A stretch of 64,000 nt of DNA, from NCBI RefSeq assembly GCF_000740895.1, contig NC_025262.1:1914001-1978000 (forward strand), given 5' to 3'. The DNA is from Theileria orientalis strain Shintoku (lineage: Eukaryota; Apicomplexa; Aconoidasida; Piroplasmida; Theileriidae). The notes under the pieces are model-generated. The model did not search any database, had not been told where the DNA came from, and saw nothing but the letters and a program-made list of their open reading frames with translations. Both the position numbers and the translations under genes were made by a program. Shown here piece by piece: positions 10,278 to 22,082 of this stretch (position 1 is its first letter; each line of letters starts with the position of its first letter).

Positions 10278-13200
10278 TCAGTTTGACATAAACTGAGACG
10301 ACTTTTGCAGCAGCAACAACGAGTCGTTGATAAGCTTCCTAAAGTGTTATGTTTGAGACGGAAGGAAGGTAAGTAAACGCACTTGTACTTCTCGTCCTTT
10401 ATGATCGTTTTCGCGATCTCCAGGCACTTGGGAAGCTTCAGCATTTGAATAATGTCACTGTTAATGTACAGTTCCTAAAGAGTCATTAGGTTTCAGAAGA
10501 CGCGGCTCAATACAGGTGGAAATGGTAGCTGCAACCTAGCTCTAACTAGGCCACTGTAAGTCTAACTGAGTATTAGAGGACTACCTTTGACATTTGAATC
10601 TTACGCAGGATCCTCAAAAGCCACTTGTCGTGGTTCTTCTCGCAGACGTTGATGTTGTTGGCGTAGCTGGCCAAGTTGCCCTCCCTGTTGGCGCCGGCAA
10701 ACCAGAACTGGTTGGACTTGATCAGCTTAATGATGTACTCGAGGTGGTTTATGTTGACGTTCTGAATGTACCGCATGTCGTCGTACTGCTGCCAGGGGAT
10801 GTTCAGAGTGCTCTCAGCCTCGTTGCCCTCGCCCGTGAGGGAGGAGATGTACTCCTTGAGCGTCGGGTTCGTCTTCAGAATACTCTGATACTGGCTGTAG
10901 TTGATATAGTAGTTGGTGAGGCTGTCGATCCTGAGGTTGAGGCGGTTGAGCGTGTACCCGAAGAAGTTGCTGTTCTTGCTGCAATCGGGGTGCTTTTCAT
11001 TGCTTTTCAGCTTAATATAGCAGAGCTACGAAAAAATAAGCAGTTGCACGCAATTTTACCGGCCTAGTGGCCCAATAGAGTACAGTAGTGCCTTTAATAG
11101 GCGTAACAGTGTCAATAATTAGGGTAACATCAATACTAATAATTAGGGCAACAGTGCCAACAATTAGGGTAACAGTACCTGGAGGTTGTTTATGTACAGG
11201 GGGAATATGTTTTTGCTTATGTTGAACACGTTTATGGTAGGCAGCCACTCGAGGATGCCAATGCCGTTCAAACTCGACATGTTATTAACCAGCAGCCACA
11301 GGTACCCTAAACGTGATTATTAGTGCAATGTATCGGCGCCGGGCCTTATTCTACTTTGAACCTCTAGTGTCGATGTACCACAGTATGAAGTCCGAGGTCA
11401 GACCCACGTACAGCAGGTCAATGTTGTCGTTCAGAATGAGCAGGTCGTCGTAGATGGAAATGATTTTAAGGTGGTTGTTTTTTGAGAGCCCCTTGATGCC
11501 GTTGACCCACAGGAGCCGCACCGACAACGTGGTGTCAGTCCCGTCGTGTGACGTCTGCGTCAGTATTGCCAGCATGTTCTTATTCGCAACCAGCGAACGT
11601 ATCTTCCCCTTCAACTTGAAGGCTGAGAGCAGCAGGTTGTTGCGCGTGAAGATGTACAGAATGTTCAGGTCGGTGACTGCGCCGATGAAGTTGTCCGAAA
11701 TAACAACGCAGGTCACACTTTCGTCCTTGAATCGCCGCTCCCAAGTCTCATTCGTGGCCAGGTTAATGTAGTAGATCACGCCGATCACGCTGTTGTTGCT
11801 GTTCAGATTACTCCCGCAAACCACTCCATCCAGAGCTACATCATTGTTATCAGTCACACCCGCTAACTCACGAGTGTACAAACCGTAATTAGCTAACTCC
11901 TATCGTAAATGACTGTTAATGCAATAACTCATACTGTCAGTTGCCACTATCTACCTATGTGACGACCGTACCCAGTGATGCGATATGACAGTTGTACTTG
12001 TCCGACTTCTTAATATACCCTGAAAGTGGTCCAGAAAACATGTAAATGTGGAGATTGTTATTCTCCGGCGTGTTTTGTTTACTAATATGCCCGCACTCGT
12101 TCCAAAAGAGGCACCTGAAATGGCATAAACGAGTATGCACAGACCGCTTATTTAGTGGCACTACCATCAAATATAATATCATATCGCTATTATTACTACC
12201 ACCAGTGAATAGCTTATACTATCACAAGTAACAATAACAATAAAAAATCCAACACTACCAGTAACAATACACACCAACTATCTACCAGTACTCACCATTG
12301 CTTCAACTGGTCATTTGGCCTCGGACACGTTCCGGGAGTCGTTACTTTGGCGCCCCTGCTTACAAGCCTCTCCTCCAACACCTTCACCTTCTTGTGCAGT
12401 CTTACCAGCTCACTCTTCAAAAAGTCGTTCCTCAGGTCCTGGTCATCGTTGTCCCTGTAGTCAATTCCAGTGTAGTCGTCGCCTATTTCGTTGTAGTCCC
12501 TTTCTTCCTCATCTTCGCCCTCAGCTTCATCATCGACATCACCATTGAGGTCCAACTCTTCCTCGTCTCGATTAATTTCATTTGCTTCATTATCCAGATA
12601 TTTACTCCTTTTAATCCTCTTTAACTTTTTATACTTTTCGTCGTCCGATTTCCTCTTATGGTTAACTTCGTCATCCTTCAGGGCATCTTTTTTATCCATT
12701 GGACTTGCTTCTTTGCTTTCCCGTTTCGATTGAACATCTGATGTTTCCTTAGGAGCATCCACTGGAACAAATTTATCATCGTTTACATACAGTTTTATAC
12801 TGTCCACCAGTTCTACAGATTAATTATTTGTTTTTGTCAACTTTCTCTAAGAAACTACCTAGGGTTCTATTTAACTGCTATTGGTCCATAGACTTACTAG
12901 CGCTCTGGAACGTCAGAAGATTAACTACTCCACTATCAATAACGTTCAGGAAGCAAAGGTCAAACCCACCTACATTATTGCATTAGGATCATGATTACAA
13001 CAAACACACTAACTATGGCTTACTGTTTTTCATTTGGTACAGCACAACCTGCGTGTCGTAGTCCCAGATTTGAACATGGTTCTTGTTCATCAACAGCAGC
13101 ACATTCATATCACCTACTGAAAGGCTGTCCAGATAAGAATAGTATCCAGATCCACTGCCACTGCCAGTACCATTAACTGAATCACTGCTAGTCCCAGTGT

Positions 13201-14068
13201 CGCCGGGGCTGGATACAAACTTGTATAAACTAAATTTATCCAGGAACGTGTAAAATATTCCATCGAGTCCAGCTAAAAACAACAGCCTCTTCTCCTCCAA
13301 CACTGTTACCAAGTTCCTGTTTACAACGTTCTTCTGGCTCATGCTCCCATTCAACTCACTTTCACATGGCAGCTCGTGCTTCAACACCAATACGTTCTCC
13401 TTATTATCATACGTTGAGTCAAACTTTTTATGGTCGAATTCGTAAACTTTTAAGCCAGTATTAAAGAAAACTATCAGTTGTTCTTTGAAAAATTTATACG
13501 TCGATACGTTGCTCAATAATTTGACCGACTTGAGGGACTTCCAGTCTAATAGGTGCAGGTCATCATTTGATTTGAAGAAAGTATACACATCTTCTCTGAA
13601 TACAGTTTCTACCTGCGATATACTGCCGAATAATCGACTATCTTCCTTATTATCACCTAGAACTTTGTTATGATTCAATACTTTGAGGCTTCCATCCGAA
13701 TAGTTATACAGGCACAGCAATACCAGTGCGTTATCCAAACTCATCGATAGTAGGTACTGAAACTCGTCCAAGCCCCTCAACTTATTCTTCAAGTCATCGT
13801 TGAAAACATTGTTTGGGTTACTCAACTTATTCACGGATAACGATGTTATGTAGCCGCTGGATTTAACATCGGCGGCCAACTCCTTATAGCCGTCATCATT
13901 TAACGAATCTACCAAATCAAGCGTCGTACTATTAACAGTCTCATTACTGAAATCCTTGTACAGCGTTAATTTCTTCTCATCACAGAATACAACGAACCTA
14001 AAGTGAATGTGCAAATAATTAAATACAAACCTATCACAAATACCATAAACGCTTAATAATTTTTCCAT
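10278..14068 (-). CDS. Ctf4/AND-1 (WDHD1)-like replisome hub protein
   Basis: Eight exons on the minus strand: 14068-13024, 12812-12296, 12114-11972, 11892-11362, 11306-11179, 11010-10585, 10474-10383 and 10338-10278. All junctions are GT-AG and in phase, total 2943 nt, 980 residues. Residues 1-348 form a WD40-type propeller (last blade HVQIWDYDTQVVLY). A highly acidic, basic-patched linker follows (about 350-515). The middle part matches the second propeller of Ctf4 (ETWERRF...LYIFTRNN...LKGKIRSLVANKNMLAI). The C-terminus is helical, as in the trimerising Ctf4 tail. Ctf4/AND-1 couples the CMG helicase to polymerase alpha and cohesion factors in the nucleus. Length fits the family (about 930-1130). 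The HMG box of animal AND-1 is not seen. The donor of exon 7 could also lie a few bases away. Confidence 0.8.
11095..11178. repeat. Short tandem repeat inside a Ctf4 intron
   Basis: Within intron 5 of the Ctf4-like gene. A unit of about 20-30 bases containing aataattagggtaacagt recurs about four times with changes. The ttaggg core looks telomere-like, but the copies are not contiguous TTTAGGG. Confidence 0.5.
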
Positions 14069-14452
14069 CTTTCATTTACTTAAATCAAATCTTATTACAT
14101 TTTAATTTGAACTATTAAAGAATATAAGTAAATACCAATAATTTAAAAAGTAGGGGAGAATTACACACACATGGAGCCAAATGTATTTAAACACATGGAA
14201 TCCCTATTAAATAAGATAAATTATAAATCAGAAATCCTATAAAAACATGATACTAACAGCAACATATATGAATAGGTGAACAAATTACAAAAAACATGAG
14301 AGTGACAAATTGATACAAATTACAAGTTCTACTTTAATTTTCCATGGAAAAATTAAAAGATTAAAGATCCTTTAGTGATGTCTGAAAATTATTAATTTAA
14401 ATTTTTTGATAAAATTTAGTTTATGTAAACAGTTTAGTTAACTATATATCAT
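14069..14452. other. Upstream region of the Ctf4 gene
   Basis: AT-rich spacer between two minus-strand genes. It contains ttacacacac at 14161, about 95 bases upstream of the Ctf4 start, one of several copies of this motif in the window. No gene seen. Confidence 0.4.
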
Positions 14453-14925
14453 TTAGTCAAGACGTACGAGATAAACCTTCCTCAAATGCGATATATTACT
14501 CCGAAGGTTAGAAATTGCACTCATCACAACCGTAAAGGGATTGTCCATTTTAGTCCTCAATCGAATCTCCAGCTTATTCTCAAGAGGATGTGGTATCCTA
14601 TATCCGACAAAGGTAACTCTATCGTCCTTGCTTAACTTACTAAGACATCATTAATGTAAAGAATAATTTGTAATAGTAGTAAAATAATATTATATATAAC
14701 AAAGCTAAGGTTATACGATCGAATCAACGAGCCAAAGGTGTGATCTTCCAAATGAACAATGAAAGTTCCACATAAGGGGAATCTGGTATCAGGAATCCAT
14801 TCAACCCTAAAATATAAACGTCATTTTTAAAAGAGGGGATAGAAAACTAACTTTTTGACTCCATATGCCAGTTCTACCATATCAGCCGTTTCAGGCTTAT
14901 TAATTAAAGAAGTTTGTTTGGACAT
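14453..14925 (-). CDS. RPB11: RNA polymerase II subunit RPB11
   Basis: Three exons on the minus strand: 14925-14852, 14806-14701 and 14635-14453; 363 nt, 120 residues, close to the 115-120 of eukaryotic RPB11. The signature is clear: HTFGSLIRSYNL followed by VTFVGYRIPHPLENKLEIRLRT, the alpha-like dimerisation motif (HTLGN..R and GYxxPHPLExK...R.QT). The PHPLE version favours RPB11 over AC19, which has PHPSE-type sequence. RPB11 pairs with RPB3 to nucleate Pol II assembly in the nucleus. The acceptor of exon 3 has two nearby alternatives (ttag at 14641-14640 or taag at 14637-14636); only the second keeps the frame chosen here. Confidence 0.85.
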
Positions 14926-15986
14926 TATTTATAAAATTAAATTAAATATTACGATACGATATTAACAAATTTGAAAATAAACTAAAATTACAGAATATAA
15001 ACAAGTTTGAGGTAAAATAATACACATAAGCACAAGGAAGAAATGTAGTGTAAACATAACATTTAAATTAATATGTAAACAATATAAATTAAACGTATTA
15101 TTCACAAATTTTGAGTATAAAAAGTGTATATAATTATATATTGTAATCAGTGTAAAATAATTTAAGAGAGAATCACAATTTATAATTTATTATTATTTAG
15201 GCAATTTTTTATTATTTTTAGTTAAATATAACTTATTAACTTTTATTCATAACATTTCTTATTAAAATTAGTGAATCAAACATTATTTCATTTATTTTGT
15301 CTGTAATCAATACAACCCATTACACAGCACATTCACATTATAATAATTACAACAAATATTATATTATTTATATGATCTTTAATATCTAAATAAATAATTA
15401 CTCTTAACCTAATTTATTAGTTTAATAGAACTTAATCTTTTAACTAAAAAATTGAACAACATAATAATGTGTGTATGTTTTGCAAATTATAAGCGAATCA
15501 TAGAATGTTTAAATTAATTTGGGTTTTATAAATAAATACAATAAAAAAAATATCCCGTGATAGTCAAATAACTTGAATGACCCAAATCAGCCAAATATTA
15601 GCCGTTGCTGATGCATGCATGGGATTCCATTAATGGAATAATTACACATTTATTTGGATTGATAAGATTTGATTTATTATATTTAATATTTTTTTATATT
15701 TAATAGTAAATTAAATAATCCTTTTAATTCAAGCCGAATAAAAGCACGATTTGACGCTGGAATTATATCTAGCAACACAGCCAATAATTTAACGCTAACT
15801 AAGGCCGATTTACCATATAACAGTAAATATTTAATCGTAAATACCATCATTTTAATAATAAATAAGCTGTTTATTGTTGATATTCGGTATTTTTTGCATT
15901 TAAGATTTACACACTTTTTAACACAATCGTGTCAAATAATTTAACAAACCTGAACGTATTAAGCGGAAAAGCCTTAGAACATTAAC
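14926..15986. other. Divergent AT-rich intergenic region
   Basis: About 1 kb between RPB11 (minus) and the phosphatase gene (plus), the presumed promoter region for both. Very AT-rich, no gene seen. It holds two neighbouring palindromes at 15612-15639 and ttacacac at 15907. Confidence 0.5.
15612..15639. promoter_or_regulatory. Paired palindromes: TGCATGCA and a 16-bp perfect palindrome
   Basis: TGCATGCA occupies 15612-15619; attccattaatggaat (15624-15639) is a perfect 16-base inverted repeat. TGCATGCA is a reported recognition sequence of an ApiAP2 protein in Plasmodium. The site lies about 350 bases upstream of the phosphatase start. Use as a cis element in this organism is inferred. Confidence 0.4.
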
Positions 15987-16956
15987 ATGTCTAAGACTAC
16001 ATCTTTGAAACAAATAAAAAAATCTACAAGTGAGGTTTTAACCACAATTCCGGAAGATTCCATCAATGATGATTCCACAAATTTAAAAATGAATATCGGC
16101 GCCAATTCATTGAAAAAACAGGCTCAAACGACTGGAAATATCAACAAGGAGTTGAATAAATCAACAACTTTGATACCTAAGGGAGAAACACAATTAAGAT
16201 CTGTCGATTTCCTGCACACTGTTGGGAAGCAAAAAACCACAACCCTAGTATCAAAGGTAGGCGATATTACATTATTATGAACAATTAACACATCTTGAAT
16301 ACTAAATTAATAATAATTTGTAGAGAAAAACACTAGTTCTTGATTTGGATGAAACCTTGATCCATTCATCTTTTGAGCCAATCGAAAACTACTCATTCAC
16401 ACTACCAGTAAGTTCTTAAATAAGTGAAATAGTTGCAAAACTACTTAATTAGTTCAACTAAATAAAAATATTCATTATAACAGCGTTTAATGAAATAATA
16501 TAGATAATGCAAGATGGTGTGGAGAAAAAGATATACGTGGGCAAAAGACCATTTGTCGACGAGTTTCTGAAGACAACATCTAAAATCTATGATATCGTGA
16601 TATTTACTGCAGGGTTAAAATCTTACGCAGACCCAGTGATAGATCAACTAGATGTCAATAAGGTGTGTAAAAGGCGTTTCTTCAGGGACAGCTGCATTTA
16701 CTTTAACGGATACTATATCAAAGATTTAACAATCGTAACAAAATCGTTAAAGGATGTTATAATAATTGATAATTCACCAGCTTGCTACTGCTTAAACCCG
16801 AACAACGCAATACCAATTCTGAGCTGGTTTGATGACTCTAATGATATAGAACTGTTCAATTTATTGCCACTACTGGATCATCTATCGAAAGCAGACGATG
16901 TGACCAAAATACTATCAAATTTAACCAAAGAAGGCTTCGAAATAGATGAACAATGA
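15987..16956 (+). CDS. SCP/FCP1-type (HAD) protein phosphatase
   Basis: Three exons, 15987-16256, 16324-16407 and 16504-16956, all phase 0; 268 residues. The catalytic motif [15 protein letters not shown] spans residues 92-106, with the nucleophile and acid of the DxDx(T/V) motif at D97 and D99. Downstream are [26 protein letters not shown] and DVIIIDNSP, the order expected in the NLI-interacting-factor/SCP phosphatase fold. These enzymes remove phosphate from Ser (often the RNA polymerase II tail) or act on membrane-shape pathways (the Dullard/CTDNEP1 branch). The N-terminal 90 residues are low-complexity S/T/N/K-rich with no membrane segment, so a soluble SCP-like enzyme is more likely than a Dullard-type one. 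The exact substrate is unknown. Confidence 0.85.
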
Positions 16957-17183
16957 GTGCATCAACACAGCAACAAAGGGTGGATTATATTTGAAGATAA
17001 TCCAATACAAAATATAATAATAAACAAACTAAAGTAATGTATAATAAATAATAAAGATACACATAATACAGTTTACTTTATTTTAATACAATTTAGTATT
17101 AAGTGTGGTATTATGTGGCAATAATTGTACTGAATAAACTAAACGTAAATTTTCAATGTAATTAATTATTATATAAATATAAA

Positions 17184-18020
17184 ATGGACGAGGTATTTTC
17201 ATATTATAATTTATTAAATCAACTAATATCCAATTTTATACAACTAATTAGCATAGTAAATAACCATTATAAGAATTGATTAGAAAATTAGTTATAGATA
17301 ATAAAATTAAATAACAAGTAATTTTAGGTTAGAATCCCACGTAGCTTTAAACTTATTGACGAGTTAGAACGTGGCCAAAAGGGCTTTGTAAGTGATGGTG
17401 TGTCATTCGGATTGGAAAGAGCAGATGACATATCATTGACTAATTGGTCCTGTACAATCCTAGGATACCCAGGGGTATGTTGTAAATAATTAATGCTAGT
17501 AGTCACATATACTAAAAGGAACAAGATAATAGTATATGACACATATGGGTGCAGAGTCCATAAAATCGTAAATATATGACAATAACTATTTTTTCAGACA
17601 AATTTTGAAAATCGTATATATTGTTTATCAGTAATATGTGACAACGATTACCCAGATAAACCACCTAAAGTCAGATTCTTAACTAAAATCAGTTTAACGG
17701 GCGTGGATTCCAAAGGAACCGTAAGCATAAATGATATTATTTACACAAAAAATAGAGAAAACTAACTCTATAGCCTTATACTATTGTGGAATCGATATAT
17801 TAATAGATTATTTATAAATATATGTACCAATGGACTTCGATAGCCATCGGTATTATGACACACTAATCGAACATAGGTATTGCCTGATTATTTCTCTACA
17901 CTCAAGTACTGGAAGAGACAATTATCAATAGAAGCAGTGTTAGTTGATATACGACGCCAAATGTCCAACCACATTAATAGAAGATTACCGCAACCAGAAG
18001 AAGGTGTAACCTACGAATAA
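17184..18020 (+). CDS. Ubiquitin E2 variant (Mms2/UBE2V-like)
   Basis: Four exons: 17184-17192 (only M-D-E), 17328-17474, 17598-17720 and 17877-18020; all junctions phase 0, 140 residues, the normal size. [56 protein letters not shown] and [13 protein letters not shown] follow the Mms2/UEV pattern closely. The active-site Cys region of true E2s (HPN...C) is absent, as in all UEVs. The protein would pair with a Ubc13-type E2 to make K63-linked ubiquitin chains for DNA damage tolerance or signalling. The first coding exon is unusually short, only 9 nt after the ATG. Confidence 0.9.
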
Positions 18021-18255
18021 ATTGTTCTCAACAGTTAATCATTATCTTTAAACTTGTTAATTTTTTTGAATGTTAAATACACAAATAAAAAGAAATTTTA
18101 TAGAATAGTTACCAAGAAACGTAAGGAAGAGTAAAAGTGTATGGCGTTAATAAATGAGTTGACCCATAAGTAAATTTATGGAAAATAATGTATATTAATT
18201 GATGTACGAAAATAATATTTTAATAATTTAATGATTTAAGTAATTTAAAGTTAAA

Positions 18256-20125
18256 ATGTCAGAAGATACAAGTAGTACAGACGTTATAAATGAGAATGAC
18301 AAAGAAAGTAGTAAAAAGGAGGAAAGTAAGAATGAAAAAGAGGATTCTACAAATTTAAAAAAAGTAGAAGAAGAACATACAGAAAATATAGATAATAAAA
18401 GTAAAAATGAAGATCACACAGGGGATGTGGAAGACCCAGGAGGAAATAATGAAGAAACAGAGTCGAAAGAAGAAGATGAGGAGATATTAAGCCTGTTTTT
18501 GAACGAAATAAATACAATAGGTAAAAATTATATAAAAAAATGGAGCAAAGAGTTAAATATATAAGAAATAATGACAATTGGCATTGATTAGGAGCTAATA
18601 TTAAGAAATAAATAGTAAACACGAGTGAAAAGATAAATAATAACGATTTAGATAAGCTAGGGAAGGTGGAATACGATAACAAAAACATTAACATGGATCC
18701 AAATCAAATATGTTTAAGACTAACGTCGCAAACGTTCTCAACGCCATACCAAGTAATGCAACTGAAACATGACGCAACGGACGAAGAAATTAAACAAAGA
18801 TACTACAAGGTAAAAGGATTATATTAAAATAGATAAGAAGTAATGAAAAAGTGAATAAAGAGTTATGATAATAAATGTGTAGTTGAGTCTGTTAATTCAC
18901 CCGGATAAATGCCAAAACGATAAAGCACCTCAAGCATTCCAAGGTAAAATTGAAACTAATAGATAGGAAGAGTAGTAAATAAATAAGTATGGAACAGTAG
19001 AAAAATAATAAAAAGGAGTAGTTAGCAGAGTAATCAATGCGTTTTAGTGCTCAAGGACGCATACAATGAAATGAAAAAGGAGGACATAAGGGAAAAGTAT
19101 AAGGAGATATACGAGGACGCAAAGGCAGTGGTGTACAGGCGGCACAAAATAAAGCCAGACACGACGCAACTAGGTAAAAAATAAGTAAAAGGCAAATAGA
19201 TAAGCAATTAGCAATAGCTAGTTAAAGCAACGACAGCATATTATTGAAAGCAGTAACGCAATTGGCAACTGACTGAAGCTAATGTTAATTCGTAGAGTTG
19301 TACGCAGCAGGAATGAACATCGACCTGAGGAAATTCGATAGTGAAATAGAAAAGGAGTGTGTAAGCATCCTAAATAAGCAGAAGGAGAGGAGAGAGTACG
19401 CGGAAAAGTGCATCCAGGCGAACATACAGTACGAAAAAAACGTAAGAATTACAAATATTACTACCACCATCAGTACCATGATTACTACTACTACTACTAA
19501 TGCTACTACTACTAATGCTAATACTACTAATGCTAATACTACTGTTACTACTACCAGTACTACTATTATTAGCACCAATAACAGTACCAATAATGTGGAT
19601 ATTGACTAATGATTATGCAGATACAAAGTAACTTAATGGATTTGGAAAGAGAAAAGTTGAATCAGCAAGTGGAGTGGGACAAAACGAGAGATGTACGTGT
19701 GAATAGTTGGAAACAATTCCAGGTAACAAAGACATACAAGTGGATATATAGATGGATACACTTCAACAGATATACAAGTAGATACATTAAAACAGCCACA
19801 AATAGATAAAAGTATATGGCAGCTTGTAAATACATTAAGTAACTATTTTGTTAAGTATGCGACAGTGTTACTGAATACTGTAAAACACTATGGTATAATG
19901 TATGAGATTGTGAGATAGTACATGAACACGGGAATGATGAATTTTTAGAATAAAATAGACTCGAATGTTGTAAAAATTAATAAGTTTAAACCAATAGTGA
20001 CAAAGAAAGAGAATAGAGACGAGTATCTATTGAATAATAAGTCGATAATATTGACACAAGCAGATAGATTAAATAAAAGGAAAAAGATAGTAAACACAGA
20101 AGGATATAAACAGAATTGGAAATAA
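18256..20125 (+). CDS. DNAJC8/SPF31-like J-domain protein
   Basis: Seven exons: 18256-18520, 18661-18809, 18883-18943, 19048-19173, 19296-19441, 19621-19722 and 19949-20125; 1026 nt, 341 residues, every junction in phase. The first 90 residues are K/E/S/D-rich. The J domain spans about residues 115-175 across three exons (TPYQVMQLKHDATDEEIKQ, then LSLLIHPDKC with the HPD at 144-146, then VLKDAYNEM). After it comes a charged helix and the DNAJC8 hallmark WDKTRDVRVNSWKQFQ. DNAJC8 is a splicing-associated nuclear co-chaperone; that role is by homology. Intron 5 carries an ACT/AAT-type trinucleotide repeat. Confidence 0.85.
19455..19595 (+). repeat. Trinucleotide microsatellite in a DNAJC8 intron
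   Basis: Runs of act, aat and gct triplets (tactactactactactaatg and similar) fill most of the intron between 19442 and 19620. The reading frame continues open through it, so length change here could mislead gene finders; the phase-0 acceptor at 19620 shows it is intronic. Confidence 0.7.
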
Positions 20126-20173
20126 TATAATAAAATAAATAGTATATGGAAATAAATAGGAATGTGTAATTAA

Positions 20174-20300
20174 ATAAATATGTTAACAAATAAATATGTG
20201 ATTAAGTAAATATGTGATTAAGTAAATATGTAATTGTTAAGCAAGTAAGTACGGCATTAAGTAAATATGTAAACAAACAAATAAATAAATAAATTATTAA
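20174..20300 (+). repeat. A-rich tandem repeat
   Basis: Unit near taagtaaatatgtgat repeats several times between the DNAJC8 stop and the 3' end of the convergent minus-strand gene. No other function seen. Confidence 0.5.
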
Positions 20301-20371
20301 GTAATTGTTAATCAAATAAGTAAGATAACAAATGGGTAAGTTGGCTAGCAGAAAGTTAAAACTGAAACAAA

Positions 20372-21427
20372 TTATATTCGGATTCTTAAAAAGGGACCGA
20401 TAAATTCATAGTTTGCTAGTAAAAAGTAGAGAAGAAGGAAGCTGAGAAAAAAAACAAATCCAAAAAAGAGACCAAGATAAAGACCACGGTAACTAAAACG
20501 CCTTACACGAGTGACCTCAACGCCATCAATGTCCATTACGTCGAGAAGAACGTGTCCGTGACTGATGGGCCGACTGACCTTGAACTTTAGACCCCGGTAG
20601 AGGTTGGAAAGCTTTAACACAAGCTGCTCGTCAGTCTCAAAGTCGTCAAAAGCTTGAAAGTCCCAGGAGTCCTCACCAACCCTTAAAAATTGATACTTCC
20701 GGCAGTCGTCAATGAAGTCAACCATGAGAGAAACCCTCCTGTCGTAAGTGTAGTAGACGTGAATGGAATTAAAATCTTTACTGCTGAGTCTGGAGAGCAT
20801 GTCGGAGCCGATTTTGTTGAAACTCTTGTACTTGTCGAACAAGTTGTTGGAAAACAAACGGTGTTCAGAAAAACCCTGACCCAAGTCAGGAGTATAAATC
20901 ACGACCTTAAAAACACCAACAAATTCAAACATGGATTTGATACCCCTGTTAGTGCCCTCAGATTGGAAAAATCGAATCTTAGAGTTGATGATAGCGTTCA
21001 ATGAGATTAGCAAGTTAGGAAGCTCAGACCTCGAGAATGAATCACCAATGACAGAAGACACTTTGGAGTTCCGTAACTCGTCGAAGGAAAAGTAGGCAGT
21101 GGCTTTGCCTAAAGACGCGAAGCCGACAACCAAGGGGTTCTTGTGATTTAAATTATAGTAGTAAACTTCAACAGCATCGAGAAGACTGTCGTTAATGTCA
21201 TAAACAAACGTGCCAGAGTTCACCAGAAAAAAGTAAAAGTGATGGTAGTAATCCCTCAAAAGGAATTTTAAAAGACCGTCCTCTGGCCACAAACCATCAT
21301 CGTATTTAATCTTAAAAGTAACCTTCTCAAAGGAAGGACATTCCTCGAAAGGTTCAATAAAAACAGTGATTTTGGCATTACCAGATGTGTAAGATTTGTT
21401 TACACTAACGAGTTCGATTTCCTCCAT
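20372..21427 (-). CDS. Tail-anchored Theileria-specific protein with YY/PL modules (paralog A)
   Basis: Single exon, 351 codons from the ATG at 21427 (an open frame runs a little further upstream without ATG). It begins MEEIELVSVNKSY with no signal peptide and ends in a strong membrane helix at about residues 319-343 (LYLGLFFGFVFFLSFLLLYFLL) before a short tail. Two copies of a module are visible: AVEVYYYNL...NPLVVGFASLG...YFSF and IHVYYTYDR..SLMVDFIDD...YQFL. The same module occurs in the divergent neighbour at 22083, in 32034-33278 and in the gene at the right edge. The N-terminus (x-I-E/D-L) is also shared. I do not know a named function; the topology suggests a tail-anchored protein facing the cytosol or an exported anchor. 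Confidence 0.65.
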   Translation of the reverse strand: MEEIELVSVNKSYTSGNAKITVFIEPFEECPSFEKVTFKIKYDDGLWPEDGLLKFLLRDYYHHFYFFLVNSGTFVYDINDSLLDAVEVYYYNLNHKNPLVVGFASLGKATAYFSFDELRNSKVSSVIGDSFSRSELPNLLISLNAIINSKIRFFQSEGTNRGIKSMFEFVGVFKVVIYTPDLGQGFSEHRLFSNNLFDKYKSFNKIGSDMLSRLSSKDFNSIHVYYTYDRRVSLMVDFIDDCRKYQFLRVGEDSWDFQAFDDFETDEQLVLKLSNLYRGLKFKVSRPISHGHVLLDVMDIDGVEVTRVRRFSYRGLYLGLFFGFVFFLSFLLLYFLLANYEFIGPFLRIRI

Positions 21428-22082
21428 AGCGAAAATAAGCAAATACAGTTAAAAAAGATCAACTGTATATCAAATATGGAATATAATGGTCTGTTGAGTG
21501 AGAGTCCAGCGAATAAGGAAAGATAGGTATGATAAAAGTGAAATTTATGTGAACAAAAAAATAAATAAAGCTATGAAACTAAAGCAAATTACGGAAATGC
21601 CTTATCAACAAAGTTAATATAGAACTTGCATAAATAACATAAATATAGTTCCAATAGTAAACAATATTCGCGTTAACGCCAATACACATCAATTAATAGA
21701 TCACGAATTTATGCACATACACATAATAATTAGGTCATATCAATCCGTATAACCATGTATAACATGGATCTAAATATAATTATTTAAATTTTAGTGTTTT
21801 AAATCAATAAACTGTAAAATAGTAGTAAACCCAGTAACACGTAAATGGTGATGTGTAAACAAAATTTACCATATATAATCACGAGGGTTTTTTAAAAATA
21901 AATAAACTGTCTTTGAAGCTAGTGATTTTGTAATCTACAAACTTGTATAACTATTGCAAGTTAAATTTTTAACAAACTTAAGGTGTATCAATACAACATC
22001 AGTTAAATACGGGAGGTTTTACACATTATAAAAACACGATATTTATGTATCAAATTGCCATTTAAGGGCTTTGTTATGTAAA
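21428..22082. other. Divergent promoter region between two paralogs
   Basis: About 650 AT-rich bases between head-to-head tail-anchored paralogs. No gene seen. It presumably drives both, so they may be co-regulated. Confidence 0.45.

Noticed and set aside
10594..11067. 157-codon plus-strand frame
   Set aside because: Antisense to exon 6 of the Ctf4-like gene, whose minus-strand frame joins its neighbours in phase.
11095..11178. Interstitial telomere sequence
   Set aside because: The ttaggg cores are separated by unrelated bases and lie within an intron, so this is an ordinary short tandem repeat.
20690..21004. 104-codon plus-strand frame
   Set aside because: Antisense shadow of tail-anchored paralog A.
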